Assembly: GCA_009801085.1 (NCBI GenBank) | Contig: VNWV01000001.1 | Span: forward strand, 3,162,001 to 3,226,000 | Direction: 5' to 3' | DNA length: 64,000 nt | From: Lasiodiplodia sp. COLG20 | Lineage: Eukaryota; Ascomycota; Dothideomycetes; Botryosphaeriales; Botryosphaeriaceae | Shown: positions 12,352 through 23,922 of the stretch, piece after piece | Position numbering within the stretch: the first letter of the stretch is position 1 | Layout: every line of letters starts with the position of its first letter | Notes under the pieces: model-generated | What the model was told of the DNA's origin: nothing | The model's input: the letters and a program-made list of their open reading frames with translations, nothing else | Database searches by the model: none | Position numbers and translations under genes: made by a program

Positions 12352-13818
12352 ATGTCCTCGCTGATCGACCTTGCACAGACTATCGCCGCGGAGGCCAAGC
12401 GCCTCGCCGACTACATTAAAGAAAACAATCTTCCGAATCCGTCATTCGCGGCTGATGGACCAGCTTTCCTTCCCATTCCCTCCAACAATCACCAGCTAAA
12501 AGCCTCACAAGGTAGGCTGCACGCTGCAGCGCAAGACCTTGCGGCGCTGGCATTCGGCCCCGTCGAGCATCTGAAATGGCAGGCATGGAGCGCACGTTTC
12601 TCCTATCTCTCGCTCGCCATGGCGCGTCCTGACGCTAACTCTGAATAGCAATTCAACGACAACACCAGTCTCCACATCATCATCCGCTTCAAGATCGCCG
12701 ACGCGGTTCCCAATACCCCCGACGGCGCTACATTTGACGCCATAGCAGCCACTACCGGCCTCCCAGCGTCACTTATCGCGCGTCTCATCCGCCATGCCTC
12801 GCTGTACTACGTATTCTACGAGCCGCGTCCCGGCGTCGCCGCACACACGCGGGCATCGCTTGCACTACGCACCGGCGAGGGGGTGCGCAATCGGCTTGAC
12901 ATGGTATTCGAAGAGCTTGGGCCCGCCTCCGTGCGGGCTGCGCACGCCTTGTCTGCTTTCCCGGGCAGCGACGAGCCGAACGAGACGGGATTCGGGTTGG
13001 CGTTCGGGGGGCAATCGCTTTATCAGTACCTGGGCGAAAGGCCGGAGCGCGCCCGCGTTTTTGGGGGCGCTATGGCAACGAATCTGGAGACAGCCGGACG
13101 CATCAACAAGATTGACAGCTTGATCGAAGGTTTTGATTGGAAGGGTCTAGGACAGGCAACGGTTGTGGATGTAAGCTGAGCGCACTCCGTATTACGCACT
13201 ACCATGCAGATCGGATGACTAACCAGCACCGGTTCAGGTGGGCGGGTCGCACGGCCAGGTAAGCATCGCCATTGCTAAAGTGGCACCTGAGCTGCGCTTC
13301 ATTGTGCAGGACTTGCCGACCACGGCGGAGCAAGGTAGGGAGATGCTCGATCCGGCGCTGGCGCACAAAATTTCCTTCATGGCCCACGACATGAACGACA
13401 TTCAGCCCGTGGCGGCCGATGTCTACCTTTTCCGTCAAATATTCCACAATTGGCCCCGGAAGTATTGTGTCAAGTTCCTCAAGAACCTTGTCCCGGCTAT
13501 GAAACCGGGAGCAAGGGTCATTCTCAATCAGAGCTGCTTGTCCAAATGCGACACCTTGCCTCGTTGGGAGAATAAATTCATACGGTAAGTTCTCACAGGC
13601 TGTGCAGAGTTCTGCTAACAGGCTATCTCAGGTGTACCGACATGTGCATGTTAACCAGTTTCAATAGTAGTGAGAGAACAGAAGAGGAGTGGAAAGAAAT
13701 CTTCGGATTGGCAGATCCGCGCTTCAAATTTTGCGGGGTCCGAGACAATGCCAGGGACGATGTGTTCTTCGTCCACGAAGCTGTTTGGGAGGAAAATGGG
13801 TCTAAACTGCCAAGCTAA
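12352..13818 (+). CDS. SAM-dependent O-methyltransferase, secondary-metabolism type
   Basis: Exons 12352-12591, 12649-13170, 13238-13584 and 13632-13818 give 431 residues, typical of fungal class I O-methyltransferases (PF00891). Order: an N-terminal dimerisation/winged-helix region (FKIADAVP, then a helix-turn-helix-like stretch), the SAM motif VVDVGGSHGQ near residue 252, VQDLP (acidic loop binding the ribose), MAHDMNDIQPVAADVY, and IFHNWP near residue 324, where the His is the expected catalytic base. DMCMLTSFNSSERTEEEW is the usual substrate-side helix. Introns 2 and 3 are standard GT-AG with CTAAC branch sites. Intron 1 fits only as GC-AG. Such enzymes methylate hydroxyls on aromatic or polyketide products, but no backbone synthase is in view, so the substrate is unknown. 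Confidence 0.88.
12592..12648 (+). other. Probable GC-AG intron
   Basis: The family alignment needs the frame to pass directly from AWS to QFND. The only boundary that does this uses a GCACGT donor and a TAG acceptor, with GCTAAC 17 nt before the acceptor. GT donors nearby give the wrong phase or an intron of about 23 nt. An in-frame TAG forms the 3' end, so the intron must be removed. Confidence 0.65.
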
Positions 13819-14477
13819 GGACCCGATGGTAGAATCAACTCTTCACCCATGTCTGTTCTTTCCTTATTTTCAGAAGTATGATAAGAGTCAACTTCATATG
13901 ATGAAAGCTGTCTCGACTATGTTCGCGCCTGGAAGATTTGTGGACTAAATAAAGGATTCGATTGAAAAAGCCGACTATCACAAGGCATCACGATTGTCCA
14001 TTAATTTCTATGCCGTCGTATGGTGACGTAATGATCATCGAGTTTCTCAAAAAAAAAGTGGGGCCTGGTAAACTGCACACACTATGATCTATTCTAACAT
14101 GGCAGCCATTTATTCCTGTGATCCAGGAGCTTGGTAATTTGTGATATTTAAGAGCTTATGTTTAATTGCTTCCGTTACAGAATTCATGAGGCCTTCGAGG
14201 CCCTCTCAACCCTTCGAGACCGATAAGCCCCGCAGTAAGCGTCCCCGCAATTGACTAAAGTGGAGCGACGCGACGCAGTTGATGCGCTGTCAGCAGCTCA
14301 TCCTGGCTGCTGCTGCCTGGCGAAAATGGCATCAATGAGCATCGACTTTCCCACCTTATTTTCGAGGTGTTCAACAATACCTGACGGCAGAAAACTACAT
14401 CGATTTCAATCTCGTCGCTTACGCTCGTGGCACGTTCCACACGCTTTCTACCTTCACATTGACACCCGGCTTCGTGA
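13819..14477. other. Intergenic, AT-rich
   Basis: Terminator of the methyltransferase and promoter of the HET gene. A 22-codon frame at 14185-14253 ends in a basic stretch (KPRSKRPRN) but has no other support as a gene. Confidence 0.5.
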
Positions 14478-16619
14478 ATGGGCTCCCTCAAAAGTCACTG
14501 TATCCGCATGGCAGGAAAAACGTCCAGATCACAGCTTGGGCAGAAGAGGGGTCTCTCCACAGAGGTTGTCGACACGGCACCAAAGCGCGCCAGACCAAAT
14601 CCAAGCAAATTGCTCATGCCACCTCCTCAAGTCTCTCGAGACTCGTCGGCGTTCCACACATTCAAAACCCAAATTGACCAGTCCCTATTCTGCGAACGAT
14701 GCAATACTGAAGAATATCCACGGTACATACTGGAGGAAATCAGAAGGCCCATGTGCGGTGTCTGGCTCAAGAAACTATTGGTTGAAGATTGGGAGACTGA
14801 TACACTCCCTTCCTGTCCCTGCTGCCAACTCCTGCGGTATGCCCGCTGCATCCGCAAAGAGAACCATATTTCCAATCACGTTGCCTATTTCTATGTGGCC
14901 ACGGATCTCGAGAAGCCATCGGCTGAAGACGAACCTTTGCGAGTACTCGGAATTACAGAGGACTTTTTGAGCGTTCGACAACCAAAAGAGTCCTGTGGGG
15001 TGTTCAAACAACCGTTTCAGGAAGCACAGCACCGTGATCGTATAAATCTTTCTGTCTTCAAAAGGCAAATCGCGATTTGCAAGCGCACGCATGCCTGCTG
15101 CAATCTTCAGGCTCGAAAGCAACAGAGAGTGGTAGGACTCAGGGTCATTGACTGTCGAAGAAGGATTGTTGTGTCTGCTCCTGACAACTGCAAGTATGCT
15201 GCTCTCAGCTACGTTTGGGGCTCTCCTTCAAATTCTGTGGGTGATTTGCAGAACTTTCCACAGACCATCTCAGATGCTATGACTGCAGCGCTGGGTCTGG
15301 GAATCAGGTTCTTGTGGGTAGATCGATACTGCATCAACCAAAACAACCCGACCGAGAAGCATTCCCAAATACAGCAGATGGGCTTGATTTACAGTCAAGC
15401 CGAGGTCACATTCGTCGCAGCCGCCGGGAAGGGACCCGACCATGGACTTCCGGGAATTTCCCGCCGGCAGCCAAAGAAAGAGACAGGAATTCGCATTGGC
15501 CAATACGTGCTTCGGCCGTTGCACGCGTCATCCCAGGAGCTTTTAGCCAGATCAGCCTGGATGACTCGTGCTTGGACCTTTCAGGAATTTATCCTTTCTA
15601 AACGTCGTCTGGTATTCACGGACCAGCATGCTTTTCTGCAGTGCCAAACTTCAATGATGGAGGAATGGCCTGCTTCCGCGTGGAAGTATACCTTCAGCCC
15701 GACTGAATTTGTTGATATGGGATGCAATTTGGACATCGCATTCCCTTTCGACCCACAACTTCCCCACATCAACCAAGTCATAGATCACGTTCAAAGCTAC
15801 TGTACAAGACAACTTTCGTATCCATCGGATGCTTTGAATGGTCTTTTGGGCGTCTTGTCAATGTTTGAAAATGGCTCAAACCCTGTGCACCATCTCTGGG
15901 GCCTTCCGTACTCCCCAGTGAAATTTGGACAACATTCTCGAATACATCTGCCTCTAATGTGGAAAACACAAAATGGGACCTGGGAGTCTGATGGGGAATT
16001 CTCTGTTTACCGTTCTGCCATTCGACGAAAGGAATTTCCGTCCTGGTCATGGGCTGGTTGGGAAGGTGTTCCTACATTTGCTGTGCAAGACATCGACCAG
16101 CCTCTCCCGCTGCGCATTGAAGTGGAGAAGGAAGATGGTACAGGGTTGCTAAGCTTGGAAGAATTTGCAGCCCAGCAAGTATCTGGAAAGGATATTTCAG
16201 CTTCTCGATTTCTCCATATCCAAGGCTGGACTCATCCTCTGGAGGTTGCCTGGAATCAGCACAATGGCAAGCATGGCAGGGTCGGCCCTGTTGTCCGACT
16301 ACCAAATATTGGAACGTGCCGCGTTAGGAATGCAGCATGTTCAGAAAGGGAACTCCAAAGCGGAGAACGGACGATAGGAGATCTAGTCGCACTCATTACA
16401 GGTCATTCTACGTGGTTCGGGCCTGATTCAGTGGGACAACCCTGTCTGTTACTTCACTGTTTGGTAGTCGAAAAAAAAGATACTGCAGCTGAACGATTCG
16501 GTGTAGTTGACCTGCCGTTAAACGTCCCTCTTCATGGGGATGAGGGGTTTGGGAAAGTGATCTCAAAATTACGGGCCCAGTTTCCTTTGATTAGGAAAGC
16601 GCGTCTTCGACTTGGCTGA
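14478..16619 (+). CDS. HET-domain (heterokaryon incompatibility) protein
   Basis: Single exon of 713 residues. The HET domain (PF06985) spans roughly residues 235-390: YAALSYVWG opens it, followed by the central GIRFLWVDRYCINQNN and the later MTRAWTFQEFILSKRRLVFT. A Cys-rich N-terminal part (CERC and a CPCC cluster, residues 72-118) may bind metal. The C-terminal half includes FPSWSWAGWEG, common in this family. HET proteins trigger cell death when different individuals fuse. Two ATGs, 14478 and 14508, are equally possible starts. It lies about 9 kb from the damaged NLR-type gene, another allorecognition family. Which partner it recognises cannot be told. Confidence 0.9.
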   Translation: MGSLKSHCIRMAGKTSRSQLGQKRGLSTEVVDTAPKRARPNPSKLLMPPPQVSRDSSAFHTFKTQIDQSLFCERCNTEEYPRYILEEIRRPMCGVWLKKLLVEDWETDTLPSCPCCQLLRYARCIRKENHISNHVAYFYVATDLEKPSAEDEPLRVLGITEDFLSVRQPKESCGVFKQPFQEAQHRDRINLSVFKRQIAICKRTHACCNLQARKQQRVVGLRVIDCRRRIVVSAPDNCKYAALSYVWGSPSNSVGDLQNFPQTISDAMTAALGLGIRFLWVDRYCINQNNPTEKHSQIQQMGLIYSQAEVTFVAAAGKGPDHGLPGISRRQPKKETGIRIGQYVLRPLHASSQELLARSAWMTRAWTFQEFILSKRRLVFTDQHAFLQCQTSMMEEWPASAWKYTFSPTEFVDMGCNLDIAFPFDPQLPHINQVIDHVQSYCTRQLSYPSDALNGLLGVLSMFENGSNPVHHLWGLPYSPVKFGQHSRIHLPLMWKTQNGTWESDGEFSVYRSAIRRKEFPSWSWAGWEGVPTFAVQDIDQPLPLRIEVEKEDGTGLLSLEEFAAQQVSGKDISASRFLHIQGWTHPLEVAWNQHNGKHGRVGPVVRLPNIGTCRVRNAACSERELQSGERTIGDLVALITGHSTWFGPDSVGQPCLLLHCLVVEKKDTAAERFGVVDLPLNVPLHGDEGFGKVISKLRAQFPLIRKARLRLG

Positions 16620-17083
16620 GTGTGGGTAAAGTCCAAGGATGCAAACATATCTAAGGTGGCGCAATTGAATTCAACCACATACGTTTTTGCAACATACATT
16701 GTACATACAAACTTCGCTTTGTGATTTCATATTACTACCATGACTTCCAACTTCACTGTACTACCTACATAGTACATATGCGTCCCTCATCACCAAAGGC
16801 CATACAGCTAACACGAAGAATCATAGTCTTTGTGATAACGTCGACCGTCGGCGGCCAGATTCACCAGGCTGCCAGCCCATGCAGCCATTTCCATAGTACC
16901 GTCAGTATTTATCAACTAAAGTTATGAAGGAACTCGCGGTCTCAGAGTGACATAGCCTGCTCTAAACCTATATACCTGGAGCCAAAATTGAATGCTGTGA
17001 TACTTTCCAACGCCATCGATCTCAAAAAAGAAAAAGTGGAAGGTAATTGATTCTGATTGAGCTGAGAACACTGCAAAGGATTT
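16620..17083. other. Convergent intergenic region
   Basis: It lies between the 3' end of the HET gene and the 3' end of the minus-strand BTB gene. AT-rich, with no gene seen. Confidence 0.5.
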
Positions 17084-17960
17084 CTACCGCCAAAAGGCTA
17101 TATTTCCCTCGAAGAAATCACATGTGAACGGTCCCCCTTCTGAGAGCAGATCCCAGAAGGAGTTTGAGTTCAAGAGGACTTCGAAATTTCCCACGACGTA
17201 CTTTAATACGATACCATGCAAGGACATTGGGTATAAGGGGTTTAAGCCACCATCCTCGTGACTGTATACCAGCCGTATCAGGTGACAAATATCTCCTGCT
17301 TGTTCCGGAAAGCAGTGTAATCCGTCCAAAACGTTTGACAAATTCTCTCTGGCTACTTCTTTCAGCCCCAACACGAGATATTCCCGAGCGAAGCGATACA
17401 CTTTGACGTGGCACTCAAAGATCGGGTCGTATCTCATAGTCCGAGAGTGGACGAAGCTAGAGCCCAGCTCAACGGGAAATGGGATCACTCTTGACTCCAA
17501 GAACTTTTCCGCAAAAATGGCCGGGGGTGGCGAAGGTGGGAGAAATTCCGATTGTTTCTCAGGTACGGGAAGTCCTAAGGCTGCAGTAGCCACGGAAGGC
17601 GCTTCGGTTGGAGCGGGAGTGCTGTAGTGACCTGAATGAATGAATTCTGCAAACCGACAAAAGGTATCGACGTCAACGTGCTCTATGAATGCGGCGCTTT
17701 CTTGAGACTCCTTCATGCCGCTCGGCATCATCTTGTCGAGCAGGTCCGAGTAGCGTGAAACAAGGTTCTTGTACAGGATAAAGTGAATTTTGTCAGGGCC
17801 AATGTAGAAATTGAAGGTTCCTGCGCGGAAGGTTCTTCAAAATTTTAGCACAGCGTAACACGGCAAGGAGGGGTCCTTACGTACTTCGAATTGATTATAG
17901 ACATTTGTGCGAAGGGGTAATTGCGAGAAACAATCTTGTGTAGAGTCGTAGTCGGAATGG
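17084..17960 (-). CDS. BTB/POZ-domain protein, start unresolved
   Basis: The supported coding part is the exon 17084-17820 (stop at 17084-17086), preceded by a 60-nt intron (17821-17880, GTAAGG...GCGCAG) and a 5' exon from 17881 upward. Across the join the frame reads FEV-RTFNFYIGPDK, the usual opening of a fungal BTB fold. LLDKMMPSGMKESQESAAFIEHVDVDTFCRF and the FIHSGHYSTP helix follow. The C-terminal half (VYRFAREYLVLGLKEVARENL and SEGGPFTCDFF) matches the layout of the second BTB protein at 48-49 kb. In the required frame the 5' exon meets a TAA before any ATG. The ATG near 17905 is in the wrong phase. So a further exon, a frameshift or a lost start must be invoked. BTB proteins act as adaptors or dimerisation modules; the partner is unknown. 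Confidence 0.7.
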
Positions 17961-20583
17961 GTAGTGTGGGAGTTTTGTTATAAGTATGAATGAATATGCT
18001 CAATTGTGACACGATATCTTCAAATGAATCACTGCCCTCTCTAGCTATGGCATCTGGGCTGTTATATATACGCGATTTGCGTGATATGTTTGGGTTAATG
18101 TGTTGGGCTTGTTGTCATCTAGCGTGTGATATTGTAGTTCTTTGGTTCTGAGTGAGTGGCATTGAGCCGGGATGAGCTAGTTCCCGACAAGTTTAATTGG
18201 CCGACTGCGACTTTTTTTTTTGATTACTCCTTTGCTATCATCGCTGTTGTATGGGTCCATTTAAGGTGATCCCATGACGATATTGGGTAGATTAGGGTGA
18301 TCTGTTGAAAGTTGGTTAGTGGATACGCGCTAAGTCGTGATGTCACAGATTGTATCTCAACAGAAACAAATTTATTTTGAATCAAGCTTGAGGACTAGCG
18401 CATACATATCTGTATATAGATGGTTAGATGCGCAATTTTGGGGAGCAATACTGTGTAGATGCGAAAATGGGTAGTCGAAGTAGTTGTATGCCACGAAATT
18501 TCAGTCTCTTATTCTTGCACTAATTCTGCGAAACGATTTTAACATGCCAAAGGTACTATAAGTGTTAGTTTCACGTGTTTTAGACTGTAGTTTTATCAAT
18601 TAATTCCATTCTGTAGATGGATTTTACTGTCATCTCTTTGCGCCTATTACACCCATTATAACTGCATCGTATGATTAATTTCAAAGTACAGACTAACCTC
18701 GCTAAGATTTAGATTGCACACCTTACTTGGCGATCATAAAGGTATCTTTAGGACTCAGAGCGATGATGCTCTATACTTAGGCTATCGTTCCGAGCAGCCT
18801 TATTCTAATGATGATCTCTTCAGTTGGATTCTGAGACGGTATTACACCTGGCCGCTTGGCTTGTTTGTTCTTTTTTTTTTTTTTTTCTCGCAGACGGCGG
18901 CACAGGTGGCGCAAGGCTGAGACAGTGACCGAAGCCAAGCTGTCGTTGCATCGCCTGCACGGAATGCGAATGTTGGCCAAGAGCAGCTGGTGCAAGGCGT
19001 GGTCAACATATCGGGCGACTGTGGTCGCATAATGCACTCAGTGAGTCGCCGTGTCTTTTTTTGGGTGGTAGTTGCATGTGGGATGCGAAGATCAGTTGAT
19101 GCGAGATCGTTCTAGAACCAGGGGCTGTTTTGTGGCTGCCCCTCAGCGCTGCAAGTTCGCATTCTGGCCAACCCCTCATTTTCAACTCTGCAGAAGGTCA
19201 CAGAGTGGCTGCATGGTGTCGCGTTCAAGTGCGCTTGGCGTGGGTGAGGTTGGCTTGATGCGCAGTCTGACGGAGCTGAAGAAGAATGCACGCAAGACTC
19301 AGAGGCGTATGCACGGCACTTATTTTCGGATGCCCCGCGCTTTGTATAGTAACCGGAATATGTGTTGTTAAGGAGAAAACTATTGCTTTCTTTTGCTTTC
19401 TTTTCTTTTTCCTCATCTGCATGAATTTGATCAGCGATCAGACAGGCTCTGGCAGACACCACGTGCAACGCATTTGCTGATCCGACCATCTGCCTCCAGT
19501 TTCCAGACAAGGTCTTATTTGTGATTGATCCAGTCTTATGCCGCAGTTTCCATCTTCTCCTATTTCTTTTTTTTTTTTTTTTTGGACGTTACGCCACCTG
19601 ATTCTTGCACAATAACCAGAACGCCGGGCGATAGATACACAAGCAGCATGGAGCCGCCCACTTCGAGCCCTGCGAGCGTTTGTGGATTGAATTAGTCTGG
19701 TAAAAACTGCGTGGAAAAAGTAGCGCTGGATCATTTTGAATCTCATTCGGAAATTACCGCAAGTACTTGGCTCTGCTTCAATAGCCTACGGGCATTCACT
19801 ACGTAATGATTGTGAGCCTCCATATGGCAATTGGATCCTGAGGTGCCCCGCACTCTTCGCTGCACTTCGTTGGATCAGCATCTTCGCAGGCGGGGAGTGG
19901 GGTAAGCTGGTGCCATCTCGGAAGGACATCCGACAACTCGCTCCCCTCGGCTTCTTTCCGAGGTGACTAAGCCGGTCAAGATGAGAGCCCGCCTTCCCAC
20001 TGGGAGAGCCTTACAGTTGAATGAAACCACAGATTTCTCGAAAAAGAATCACTCCAACCAACTTACACAATCCACTGTTGATCTGCCCAGCTTGACGGAT
20101 CTGTATTGCCACATATGGAAGGAAATTACTACCCGGATATCTGTATCGTGCCCTGCTTTCGGAGTCGGGTTAGCTGCTCGTAGATCACTTTACCTCTTGC
20201 CAAAACCCAAAGCCCAATATGGTATGGGTAGAAATTCAACAAGGCGATTGAAGGTTGGAAGTCGCCAAACTTGGTCTGGAAGCAGAGGAAGAGGTCAAGC
20301 TCAAACTTGCTAATAACGGAAAGTCAATGCTTCCCATGCAAGCCGATCAAAGCTACAGCCCGCATTGGAGACGGGCATTTGTCTCTTACAAGTCAACACC
20401 TCTGGATTCTTTTTCCTTTTTATGAAGTCCGTGGAACACGATCGGACTTCGGGTCTCTCCCGAGCGATCCCGGCCCGCAACCCATGTCTCGGCTTCGCTT
20501 CCCGCAGGCATGACTTCGCTAGAATTCAGACTGGAGCATTTGGGGATATCCGAGCTCTGCTCGGCAGAGGTGTGAGTCGGTAT
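17961..20583. other. AT-rich intergenic region with homopolymer tracts
   Basis: No supported gene in about 2.6 kb. Poly-T runs occur near 18869-18886 and 19567-19582, and a pyrimidine tract lies near 19381-19412. The small frames are low-complexity or overlap each other. An open frame from 20365 is only the upstream extension of the hydratase gene. Confidence 0.5.
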
Positions 20584-20589
20584 TATAAG
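20584..20589 (+). promoter_or_regulatory. TATA-like box of hydratase gene
   Basis: TATAAG is 105 nt before the ATG at 20689. Confidence 0.35.
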
Positions 20590-20688
20590 AAAGCAGCACG
20601 TCCCCATTCCCATCCTCTGTTGACAAGGACTAATTTCGTTGCGACACACTATCTATACTTGTTGCTTCACCTGCAGAAACCACGAACC

Positions 20689-21471
20689 ATGGAGTCCAAA
20701 GATCTGCGGGAACTTGCCGAAAGCCTCCGCACCGCGCGCCTCAACCGAACACCAATCGCCCCTCCTGCTAAGACATACCCCAAACTTGACGAGCACGGCG
20801 CCTTCGAGGTCCAAAAAATCAGCGTAGACCTGGCCGTGGCAAACGGCGACCGCCTCGTGGGCTACAAGCTCGGAAACATCGCCAAGGCTATGCAAGATGC
20901 CTTTGGCCTCGACAAGCCAGACCACGGATTCCTACTTGCCAGCACATTCCGATACGAAGGCACCAAGATCGCGTTGTCGGACTTCGTTGCGCCTTTTGTG
21001 GAGCTGGAGCCGGCATTCGTCCTGAAGGGCTCGCTGAAGGGACCCAATGTCACGGCGGCAGATGTTATCAGCGCAATCGACTACGCCATCCCGGCTATCG
21101 AGATCATTGACTCGCGCGTAAAGAACTGGGAGATCGGACTCGAGGACACGCTTGCTGACAACGGCTCGACGGGCGCGGTGATTCTCGGCGGAACGCCCCG
21201 CCGCCTTACCGACCTGTACCTTAGCGATATGCGAGGCTACTTGAAGTTCAACGGAGAAGAGATCATGGCGGGGAACACGAAGAATATCCTGGGCAACCCG
21301 ATCAATGCAGTTGCCTGGCTCGTCAACCGTCTTGCCCAGTACGACGTCGAGATGCTCCCTGGCCAGATAATCATGCCCGGTAGCTGCTTGGAGGCGATGA
21401 GGATGGATAAGAAAGGCCACTGGTCTTGCACGTACGAGGGATGGGGGACAATCGATTTTGATGTCGAGTGA
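20689..21471 (+). CDS. 2-oxopent-4-enoate hydratase / fumarylacetoacetase-fold enzyme
   Basis: Single exon of 260 residues, the length of bacterial MhpD/HpcG-type hydratases. Visible family marks are GYKLGNIAKAMQDAFGL, PFVELEPAFVL (metal-binding Glu residues), PAIEIIDSRV, DNGSTGAVILGG and the late PGQIIMPGSCLEA. Bacterial relatives add water to 2-hydroxypenta-2,4-dienoate or decarboxylate oxalocrotonate in meta-cleavage of aromatics. A fungal copy could act on a similar enol acid. No dioxygenase or aldolase sits nearby, so the pathway is not visible. The ATG at 20689 fits the family start, although the frame is open further upstream. The lack of introns and the bacterial-style family make horizontal origin possible but unproven. 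Confidence 0.82.
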   Translation: MESKDLRELAESLRTARLNRTPIAPPAKTYPKLDEHGAFEVQKISVDLAVANGDRLVGYKLGNIAKAMQDAFGLDKPDHGFLLASTFRYEGTKIALSDFVAPFVELEPAFVLKGSLKGPNVTAADVISAIDYAIPAIEIIDSRVKNWEIGLEDTLADNGSTGAVILGGTPRRLTDLYLSDMRGYLKFNGEEIMAGNTKNILGNPINAVAWLVNRLAQYDVEMLPGQIIMPGSCLEAMRMDKKGHWSCTYEGWGTIDFDVE

Positions 21472-22437
21472 ATTGTCAAAGTGGTGTTCGGGGCTGGAAG
21501 TGAGGTCGCCTCTACGATAGGAATAGCGTACTGTAATATGAAAGCACAGTACCTGAGAAAGCTGACAACGAGCTTCTTTCAAACGATTACGCAACTGTGA
21601 AGCTTAGCGCCGCCGGCGGACAGTATGAATACATTTTACTTTCCACAGTTGTGCTTACGTACCAGATGACTGATCAATACCAACAAGCTTACGATAGCTC
21701 ACAGCGGATCCGCGTTAGTGCCATTTCCGATTGGAAGCCCCAAGCCAGTCTTGCTTATCCGCAGTCAGGCTGATAAGAAGAACTCAGCCTTGCGGCTGTG
21801 CCTTTTATCATTGTTACAAGCATCAACCCGTCTACCGCAACAGTTATCGTCCTGTCATTTCCCGGTATTGAGATGATACAACAGTAGATCTCAGCCCTGC
21901 CATCAATAGCTGCTGCAAGGTGGCAACTGAAGAAAGCATGGCAATTAAATTGTCACTTCAGCAGGGCTGGTGAAGGGCAGGTTACTGTGTAGAGCTCATG
22001 GCTTGGAAAGCGGGCGCACGAGACGAAAATTGGACGTAGTCGCGTTGCGAAAAGACGGATGGCCGGTAGTCGAAGCTGCCTCCCCCCATCGAACCACTTC
22101 CGATGCTGACTGCTTGGTGTAACCACACCATCAAGCTGCCAAGGGAAGGCTGATCAAACTGCTGCATGTCGATCATCCAAGGCAACGAGGCAACAGGTGT
22201 GGCGATGCACAAGGCTGAATGAGTTAAACTTTGGTGCACCCAATAATTATGCTTTGCTGCTTCACACCACACCCACGATTCAAACTAAGACATTACCCAC
22301 ACATGACGCGCCCTGCGAGCTATTTCCGGGCAGTGCACTGCATGCATTTTCGTATCCTTCGTGGAGATGGAGCCCGTCTTTCTACTTTGGCAAGCACGAA
22401 CCGCCGTCTGCTAAAGCAAAGGCAACGGTGACAAGCC
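21472..22437. other. Intergenic, no supported gene
   Basis: Short overlapping frames only. Nothing recognisable. Confidence 0.45.
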
Positions 22438-23140
22438 ATGTTTACGGGGTTCAGGCTAGATAACGATGTTCAGGATCTACAACAGATTCTGAGGCAAGTC
22501 GCAAAGCATTGGCCGAGGCGCGTTTGAGAATGTTGCAAAGGCCCAGAAGCTTTTGTGCTTGGGAAGGTACTTGCCGGCAAGACCTCTTTCCTGCTCGAGA
22601 CGGTCTTGCCGCCCGCCATGGAAGAGATGGGCATGAAACTCGCCGCCGATCTCACGACCTCAATCGTAGGTGGTAGATTAAGCGACGAGGCTCGTAAAGA
22701 TACATTCATCTTCAAGTTCGTTGGGGAAGAGAAGAGGGAGCAAATATTGACATTTCTCATGGACATTAGAGGCAACATCCGTCAAGGAGGTGATGCTCTT
22801 AAAAACCGGTATGAGCAACTAGTGGACGAAGGCTTCTTCAAACGCCAGGTCGTGCGCTGGCTTATCGGACTTTTCCTCTACATGAGGCCCTGCGTATTGA
22901 GACGATCGAAAAGAGCCAATCATCCAGACGCGACGAGATCAAAGTTTTCTGTAGAGCGTGGTGAAAGATTAATATTTTCCAGTGGACGAAAAGAACCAAG
23001 TTATGCACATCCACGTGGTGTACTACATCTCCAAGCCCGAGGATACTGGATTCAACTACGGTAACTCATGGAACAAAGACGACACGTGTAGCAGCCAAGC
23101 GTATGAAAGTCATATGCTTGACGGTATCAGAAGCTGATCC
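22438..23140 (+). pseudogene. Decayed gene of unknown family
   Basis: Protein-like stretches follow each other in different frames. They are MFTGFRLDNDVQDLQQILRQ (from 22438), AFENVAKAQKLLCLG, then KVLAGKTSFLLETVLPPAME through NRYEQLVDEGFFKRQ (about 22560-22848), then ALRIETIEKSQSSRRDEIKVF, and finally VYYISKPEDTGFNYGNSWNKD ending at a TGA at 23136-23138. The last two changes of frame could be introns of 38 and 32 nt, but those would be unusually small. The earlier changes look like single-base shifts. I do not recognise the family. The most economical reading is a gene relic with several indels; an intron-rich gene with poor boundaries is the alternative. Confidence 0.5.
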
Positions 23141-23922
23141 CCCGATTCTTGGATTCACCTACCGAATCATTCTGAAGCTTGCGGAGTGCCACCGAAGGTG
23201 AAGCGAAGACGGTAGCATTCTTGAATCATTGAAAAGAGTGCTCCAGGGATGATTAAAGATACGGAGATCCCCTCTATGAGATACGGAAAGTTGAAAAAGA
23301 TACGGCTGGACGCTGTTGGAGAATGATCGGGGCTCGGGTTCCCCAGACTGTGCTTCCAACAAATTGCTGTCGATGGTTTGGGAACGGTGCGCAGGCAACA
23401 GCGAAGCTCATCAAATAATCAGACTTCCATTCATTATATACACAAGCTTTAGACTGAGCAAATTGTTTTTTTTTTAGGATGTGCGGCGGGCTGTGCAAAA
23501 GAATCTACAAAACGCTGGTTGCTTCATACATGCTCAGGCCTGAACCAAGGAACATCTGCCGTATTTGATCCTGCGCCAAGTCATTTATCGAACTTCGCCC
23601 AAAGTTGGGGAGTAGCGAACGATGGCACTAGCTCAAGGTCTCGGCCCCAGCCATGCCAGCCTGCGCGGTCGTGGTACCGCTTATGTAACACTCGTGCGCC
23701 GCAGGAGTTTGCAGTCATGACAAACTCATGTGACAATCCACCTGCCTGAGATCTCATAAACACATCACGATCAACGGGATCGCTTCCGGAAGGCGGCACT
23801 CTATCCGCAAATTGCGGGATCAGCCGTTCTTTCAGATGCTCCCGTTCACATGCGAGGCCGTATCTTTTGAATAGCCAAGCAGGCCATCAAAGCATTACAT
23901 CTAAAGATGTGTCATTCTAACG
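23141..23922. other. Intergenic, no supported gene
   Basis: A poly-T run near 23465-23475 and small overlapping frames. Nothing recognisable. Confidence 0.45.

Noticed and set aside
18869..19582. Poly-T and pyrimidine tracts as possible retrotransposon tails
   Set aside because: No coding remnant or target-site duplication next to them.
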